The notes below the pieces were generated by a model. The model saw only the letters and a program-made list of their open reading frames with translations, was not told the DNA's origin and searched no databases. This document shows, one piece after another, positions 60,090-64,000 of a stretch of DNA of 64,000 nt. A program made the position numbers and the translations under genes. Numbering within the stretch: position 1 is the stretch's first letter; every line of letters begins with the position of its first letter. Source of the DNA: G963556115 sp963675945 (GTDB lineage Bacteria > Planctomycetota > SZUA-567). The stretch is from positions 248,001-312,000 of the forward strand of contig OY780932.1 of the NCBI GenBank assembly GCA_963675945.1, read 5' to 3'.

Positions 60090-61268
60090 ATGATCAGTAG
60101 ATCAACACAACGAAGTATATATATGGGTATTGCCTTAGTGCTTATCGCCATATTATTTCAATTCGGTCATGAAAAGTTTTTAAGCCCAGAGAATCTGACA
60201 AACCTCTCAATTGAGTTGGCAATCACCGCTACGCTGGCTCTAGGTATGTTTCTGGTGCTCCTACTCGGCATGATCGACCTTTCTGTAGGTAGTGGTGTAG
60301 GTATGCTCGGAGGTATTGCGGCAGTACTTATTATGAAGCCATGGTTTATCTTTGGTGGCGAGACCGGCTCCATGACTGGCTGGCCTGCCTGGCTGGCTAT
60401 GCTTGTAACATTGATATTCGCCCTTATCGTCTGGGCGTTTATGGGATGGATAATCTCGGTACAAAAAGTTCCAGCATTCATGATGACGCTGGGAGGCCTG
60501 CTTATCTTCAACGGTGTACACTGGCTGGTTATCCACAACAGCACAGTTCCGGTAGTAGCCGGTGGTACAGAGAATCTGCTCTCAATCCTCACCACCTATT
60601 ACTTCCCTGCCTGGGCTGGTTTTATCATCTTCGCGGTAGTAGCCATTGCCTATATCATCTCAACTATCAGAAATCGTGCCAAACGCAAGAAGTACGGCCT
60701 GGAAGTCTCCAGTGGTTTCACCTGCTTCTTGACGGTAATTCTGGTTCTGCAATGCTTCTTCTTCATCATTGAGATCATGAATCTTTTCAAAGGCCTACCG
60801 CTATCATTTGTAATTCTTGGTGTTGTCGCCCTGCTGATTTATACCATGACCACCAAGACTCCAATCGGACGTTATATCTATGCTATCGGTGGTAATGAAG
60901 ATGCAACTCGACTTTCAGGTATTGCAGTTGAAAAGGTAGTTATCATCGCCTATATCTGTGTCGGCGCAATTGTAACCCTTACCGGTTTCATGCAGACTGC
61001 GTACGGTGGTTATTCAACCACTACCGTCGGAAAGCTAATGGAATTGGATGCAGTGGCAGCATGTGTTATCGGCGGTACAAGTCTCCAAGGTGGCCGCGGT
61101 ACAGTAACCGGGGTACTATTTGGCGCTACCATCATGGCAACACTTCTCAACGGTATGACCCTACTGGCAGTGTCTCCGGAGATGAAAATGATTGCACGTG
61201 GTGGCGTACTTGTATTTGCTGTATGGGCAGATATTTACCTGGCTCGTAAGCAAGGCAAGACTGTCTAA
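60090..61268 (+). CDS. xylH: Xylose-type sugar ABC transporter permease XylH
   Basis: The 392-aa inner-membrane permease has about ten helices. Family blocks are LALGMFLVLLLGMIDLSVGS, the block VPAFMMTLGGLLIFNGVHWL, the cytoplasmic loop TKTPIGRYIYAIGGNEDATR followed by LSGIAVEKV, and AVAACVIGGTSLQGGRGTVT, all characteristic of the CUT2 permeases. AAAGGA precedes ATG 60090. It is 886 bp from xylG because of the insertion-sequence remnant, and 19 bp before the second xylF. Confidence 0.94.
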   Translation: MISRSTQRSIYMGIALVLIAILFQFGHEKFLSPENLTNLSIELAITATLALGMFLVLLLGMIDLSVGSGVGMLGGIAAVLIMKPWFIFGGETGSMTGWPAWLAMLVTLIFALIVWAFMGWIISVQKVPAFMMTLGGLLIFNGVHWLVIHNSTVPVVAGGTENLLSILTTYYFPAWAGFIIFAVVAIAYIISTIRNRAKRKKYGLEVSSGFTCFLTVILVLQCFFFIIEIMNLFKGLPLSFVILGVVALLIYTMTTKTPIGRYIYAIGGNEDATRLSGIAVEKVVIIAYICVGAIVTLTGFMQTAYGGYSTTTVGKLMELDAVAACVIGGTSLQGGRGTVTGVLFGATIMATLLNGMTLLAVSPEMKMIARGGVLVFAVWADIYLARKQGKTV

Positions 61269-61287
61269 TTTATAATAAGGAATTACA

Positions 61288-62319
61288 ATGAAAAACATTA
61301 TTCTTTTAATAATAGTAATACTGATGTTAGTATTGAATGTCATGTTCTTCTCCAGCAACACCGGTGAAGCATCGAAGAAAAAAGGGGCAGAGATAAGTAT
61401 CGGTCTCTCGCTGGATACACTCAAAGAAGCACGCTGGCAGAAAGACAAAGACCTCTTTATCGAGGAAGCGAAGAAGAAGGGCGCCGAGGTACTAGTACAG
61501 TCTGCCAACAGTGACGATACCACCCAGATCAAACAGATCAAATCTCTGATCACCAACGGGGTAAAGTGTCTGGTCATTGTTCCCCATGATGCTGCGGCGA
61601 TGGCAGAAGGAGTACGCCTAGCCAAGGAAGCGGGCATTCCAATCGTCTCTTATGACCGCCTGATAACCGATGCCGATATTGATTACTATATCTCTTTCGA
61701 TAATATCAAGGTTGGTGAGGCTCAGGCACAGTATCTGGTTGATGCTATTGGCGGCAAGGGCAAGATTGTTCGGATGTATGGAGCTCCTACCGATAACAAC
61801 GCCAAGATGTTCAAACAGGGTCAGGATAATATCCTCCAGCCGCTGATCGACAACGGTGACATTGAGGTCGTCCATGAGGACTGGGTAACCGACTGGGATC
61901 CTGCAAATGCGAAAAAGATCATGAATGCCGCTCTTACCAAGAGCAAGGATTTTGTCGGAGTTCTGGCTTCCAATGACGGCACTGCCGGCGGAGCCATCCA
62001 GGCGCTCAAAGAAGCAGGTTTGGATGGCAAGGTAGTTGTCACCGGTCAGGACGCCGATGAAGTAGCATGTCAGCGCATTGTCAATGGCACACAGTCAATG
62101 ACTGTCTACAAGCCTATCAAGAAGTTGGCGCGTAAAGCCGCACAGCTTGCAGTAAAACTGGCTTCAGGCAAGCCCTTCTCTGCTACCGGCAAGATCAATA
62201 ACGGTGCCAAGGATGTCCCAACCATCTATATCCCGGTAAAGACAGTCACCAAGGACAATATGGATAGTACCATTATCAAAGATGGCTTCCATTCAAAAGA
62301 AGCAGTATACGGCAAATAG
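61288..62319 (+). CDS. Second XylF-type substrate-binding protein
   Basis: The 343-aa protein is a close paralogue of the binding protein at 56625: long identical blocks include SLDTLKEARWQKD, LVQSANSDDT and VRMYGAPTDNNAKMFKQGQD, as well as TGQDADEVACQRIVNGTQSM. The N-terminus differs: IILLIIVILMLVLNVMFFSS without a clear Ala-x-Ala cleavage site, so it may remain membrane-anchored rather than be released. It sits last in the operon, after xylH, with AAGGAAT before ATG. It may have a different sugar preference or serve as a chemoreceptor partner. Confidence 0.9.
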   Translation: MKNIILLIIVILMLVLNVMFFSSNTGEASKKKGAEISIGLSLDTLKEARWQKDKDLFIEEAKKKGAEVLVQSANSDDTTQIKQIKSLITNGVKCLVIVPHDAAAMAEGVRLAKEAGIPIVSYDRLITDADIDYYISFDNIKVGEAQAQYLVDAIGGKGKIVRMYGAPTDNNAKMFKQGQDNILQPLIDNGDIEVVHEDWVTDWDPANAKKIMNAALTKSKDFVGVLASNDGTAGGAIQALKEAGLDGKVVVTGQDADEVACQRIVNGTQSMTVYKPIKKLARKAAQLAVKLASGKPFSATGKINNGAKDVPTIYIPVKTVTKDNMDSTIIKDGFHSKEAVYGK

Positions 62320-62506
62320 CCACTGCTGAGCCAAACTCTGCTCAATTTGCACAGCAGATTATACAAACTCAGCAATTAAACCTGAAAAATCCGGGTAAGC
62401 AACAACAGCAAATCTATGCAAAAGGTTCAGCGTGATCATGAGTTGACACTACAATTCAAATTCACCCCTTCTGCGTCAAACACGTGCTATTTACAATAAC
62501 TGCTCA

Positions 62507-62555
62507 ACTATTAATAAAACTCTATCTCGGTTCGAGATAGAGTTTTATTAATAGT
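62507..62555. terminator. Very long perfect hairpin between xyl operon and galE
   Basis: Arms 62507-62529 and 62533-62555 are perfect 23-bp complements with the 3-nt loop GTT. The outer part supplies A-rich and T-rich flanks on both strands, so it can end both the xyl operon (+) and galE (-). Confidence 0.88.
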
Positions 62556-62636
62556 ACTAAACCAATGAGAATATCTTAACTTATCAATACTCAAGTACAA
62601 AGTTTCTACTCTTTCAAGTAGCGAAGTCAGTATCGG

Positions 62637-63653
62637 CTAACTATCATACCCATTCGGATTCTGGCTCTGCCAACGCCAAGAATCGACACACATGCGTTCA
62701 ATATCATACTCCGCCGTCCAGCCCAATTCTTTCTCAGCCTTTGAACAATCCGCGTAGCACATAGGTACATCTCCCGGACGTCTGGGCATAATTTGATAAG
62801 GTATCTCCTTACCGCACGCCTTACTGAAAGCCGCAACCACTTCCAGCACACTACTCCCATTACCCGTACCCAAATTCCAGGCGCAACAACCGGTCTTATC
62901 CTGGATAATTTTATCCACAGCCTTGACGTGCCCTTTTGCCAAATCAACAACGTGAATATAATCCCTGACCCCGGTACCGTCAACCGTCGCGTAATCATCT
63001 CCAAAGACCCCAACCTTCTCCAATCTACCGACAGCAACCTGAGAAATATACGGCATCAAATTATTCGGAATACCGTTCGGGTCTTCACCGATACGCCCAG
63101 ATTCATGCGCCCCTACCGGGTTGAAATACCGCAGTAGAGCAATATTCATAGACGCATCAGCCGCAGCAAGATCACGCAAAATCTGCTCAATATACAGCTT
63201 GGTTCTGCCGTACGGATTGGTTGCACTGAGCGGGAAATCCTCAAAAATCGGCACGCTCGCCGGATCACCATATACCGTTGCCGAAGAACTGAATACCAGA
63301 TTGGTGGCATTATATTCCCGCATCAGCTTACAGAGGTTGAGAGTACTCATAATATTATTGTCATAATACTCCAGAGGTTTCTGCGTAGATTCGCCTACTG
63401 CTTTATACCCGGCGAAGTGTATTACCGCCTCAAAGCTATGCCGGGTAAAGACCTCTTCAAGTGCGGCATAATCCAACATATCCACCTGATAAAAGGTATG
63501 CGGTTTACCACTAATCTCTTCAACCCGCGTCAGCGCCTCCTGCTTGCTGTTGTAGAGATTATCCACAACCACAATATCATACCCTGCTGCCTGCAATTCA
63601 ATAACGGTGTGCGTACCGATATACCCGGCTCCACCAGTAACCAGAATACTCAT
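62637..63653 (-). CDS. galE: UDP-glucose 4-epimerase
   Basis: The 338-aa extended SDR has the NAD motif GGAGYIGTHT (7-16), the catalytic Ser in SSSATVYGD (122-130) and Tyr148/Lys152 in NPYGRTK. Typical GalE blocks are DNLYNSKQEALTRVEEISGK, HFAGYKAVGES and GTGVRDYIHVVDLAKGHV. It interconverts UDP-glucose and UDP-galactose for galactose catabolism or glycan precursors. AAGGAT precedes ATG 63653. Confidence 0.96.
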   Translation of the reverse strand: MSILVTGGAGYIGTHTVIELQAAGYDIVVVDNLYNSKQEALTRVEEISGKPHTFYQVDMLDYAALEEVFTRHSFEAVIHFAGYKAVGESTQKPLEYYDNNIMSTLNLCKLMREYNATNLVFSSSATVYGDPASVPIFEDFPLSATNPYGRTKLYIEQILRDLAAADASMNIALLRYFNPVGAHESGRIGEDPNGIPNNLMPYISQVAVGRLEKVGVFGDDYATVDGTGVRDYIHVVDLAKGHVKAVDKIIQDKTGCCAWNLGTGNGSSVLEVVAAFSKACGKEIPYQIMPRRPGDVPMCYADCSKAEKELGWTAEYDIERMCVDSWRWQSQNPNGYDS

Positions 63654-63787
63654 AACTGAAAATCCTTTTCAAAAAAAGCCAGCAAAATTCTCTAAGAGTA
63701 CGTATGATAGCTTATTTTAGACGTTAGAGCAAGTGTATTTATTTATAACCGCCACCCTGCACACCGTGCTTGAACCTTGGCGCATAC

Positions 63788-64000
63788 TTACTTGATAAGC
63801 TGGTCGATAATCTCAGGGCTGACCTCATCCAGACTATCAACCACCATATCCGCATGCGCCAGCAGTTCTTCCCGCTTATGCGTAGTGGTAATAGCAATAG
63901 CCGCCATCCCGGCGCTTTTCGCCGCCTTCAAGCCGTGCAGACTGTCCTCAATTACCGCACACTTACGGGCAAGCACCCCGAGTTTCTCAGCGGCCAGGAT
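63788..64000 (-). CDS. HAD-superfamily phosphatase/phosphoglucomutase-like, C-terminal part (5' end outside window)
   Basis: The frame is open to the window edge (ILAAEKLGVLARKC precedes). The visible part has HAD motif IV and its context (CVVIEDS-type: KCAVIEDSLHGLKAAKSAGM) and AIAITTTHKREEL, as in the beta-phosphoglucomutase-like subfamily IA. The substrate cannot be told from the C-terminus. It lies 134 bp upstream of galE on the same strand. Confidence 0.85.
   Translation of the reverse strand: MLAAEKLGVLARKCAVIEDSLHGLKAAKSAGMAAIAITTTHKREELLAHADMVVDSLDEVSPEIIDQLIK

Overview
The window reads as a chromosomal segment of a Gram-negative, motile, anaerobic or facultatively anaerobic sugar fermenter. 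The evidence is periplasmic binding proteins and a lipoprotein, the flagellar junction proteins FlgK and FlgL, an [FeFe]-hydrogenase maturase (HydE), ferredoxin-like proteins and many sugar genes. No rRNA, tRNA or phylogenetic marker lies inside apart from a partial rho, so the phylum cannot be fixed. The fused E1 alpha/beta dehydrogenase and the uroporphyrinogen-decarboxylase-like (URO-D) methyltransferase family members fit PVC-type bacteria (Lentisphaerota-like) or spirochaetes; this is only a guess.

Layout. 1-2.5 kb: 3' end of rho, then hydE and an FmdB-type zinc ribbon. 3-9.4 kb: flgK and a giant flgL. 9.5-12.6 kb: Crp/Fnr regulator, polytopic membrane protein, and a 4Fe-4S protein with an FNR/CRP-like box in its promoter. 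12.8-14.2 kb: a broken chimeric gene joining a URO-D-type methyltransferase to the C-terminal part of a XylF-type binding protein. 15-24.5 kb: a seven-gene minus-strand operon (PHP protein, SrlD-like SDR, DeoR regulator, SorE-like dehydrogenase, E2, E3, fused E1) with a recognisable promoter and repeated upstream boxes. 24.7-27.3 kb: LacI regulator divergent from a URO-D family gene. 27.4-30.8 kb: orphan polyamine-type binding lipoprotein and two exported proteins with 11-residue repeats. 31-38.2 kb: GH1 beta-glucosidase with a complete Opp/Dpp-type ABC transporter, preceded by two identical 14-bp operator-like sites. 38.8-47.9 kb: GltS, an MFS carrier, an HxlB-like isomerase, AcnB, ArsC and GpmI. 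48.2-54 kb: PseC-like aminotransferase operon, then a divergent pair resembling two halves of PelA. 54.3-62.3 kb: cheW, then a ROK regulator and a xylose-type ABC operon (xylF-xylG-[IS remnant]-xylH-second xylF). 62.6-64 kb: galE and a partial HAD phosphatase.

The main theme is carbohydrate capture and catabolism: beta-glucosides (GH1 plus ABC), pentose or hexose (Xyl system), a polyol- or ketose-phosphate oxidation route ending in a 2-oxo-acid-dehydrogenase-type complex, and central enzymes (GpmI, AcnB, GalE). A second theme is the cell surface: flagellar filament junction, a PseC-type glycan gene and PelA-like exopolysaccharide enzymes. The most unusual items are the giant repeat-bearing FlgL, the seven-gene oxidative operon, the 11-mer-repeat exported proteins, the URO-D/XylF chimera, the split PelA pair and the decayed insertion sequence inside the xyl operon.
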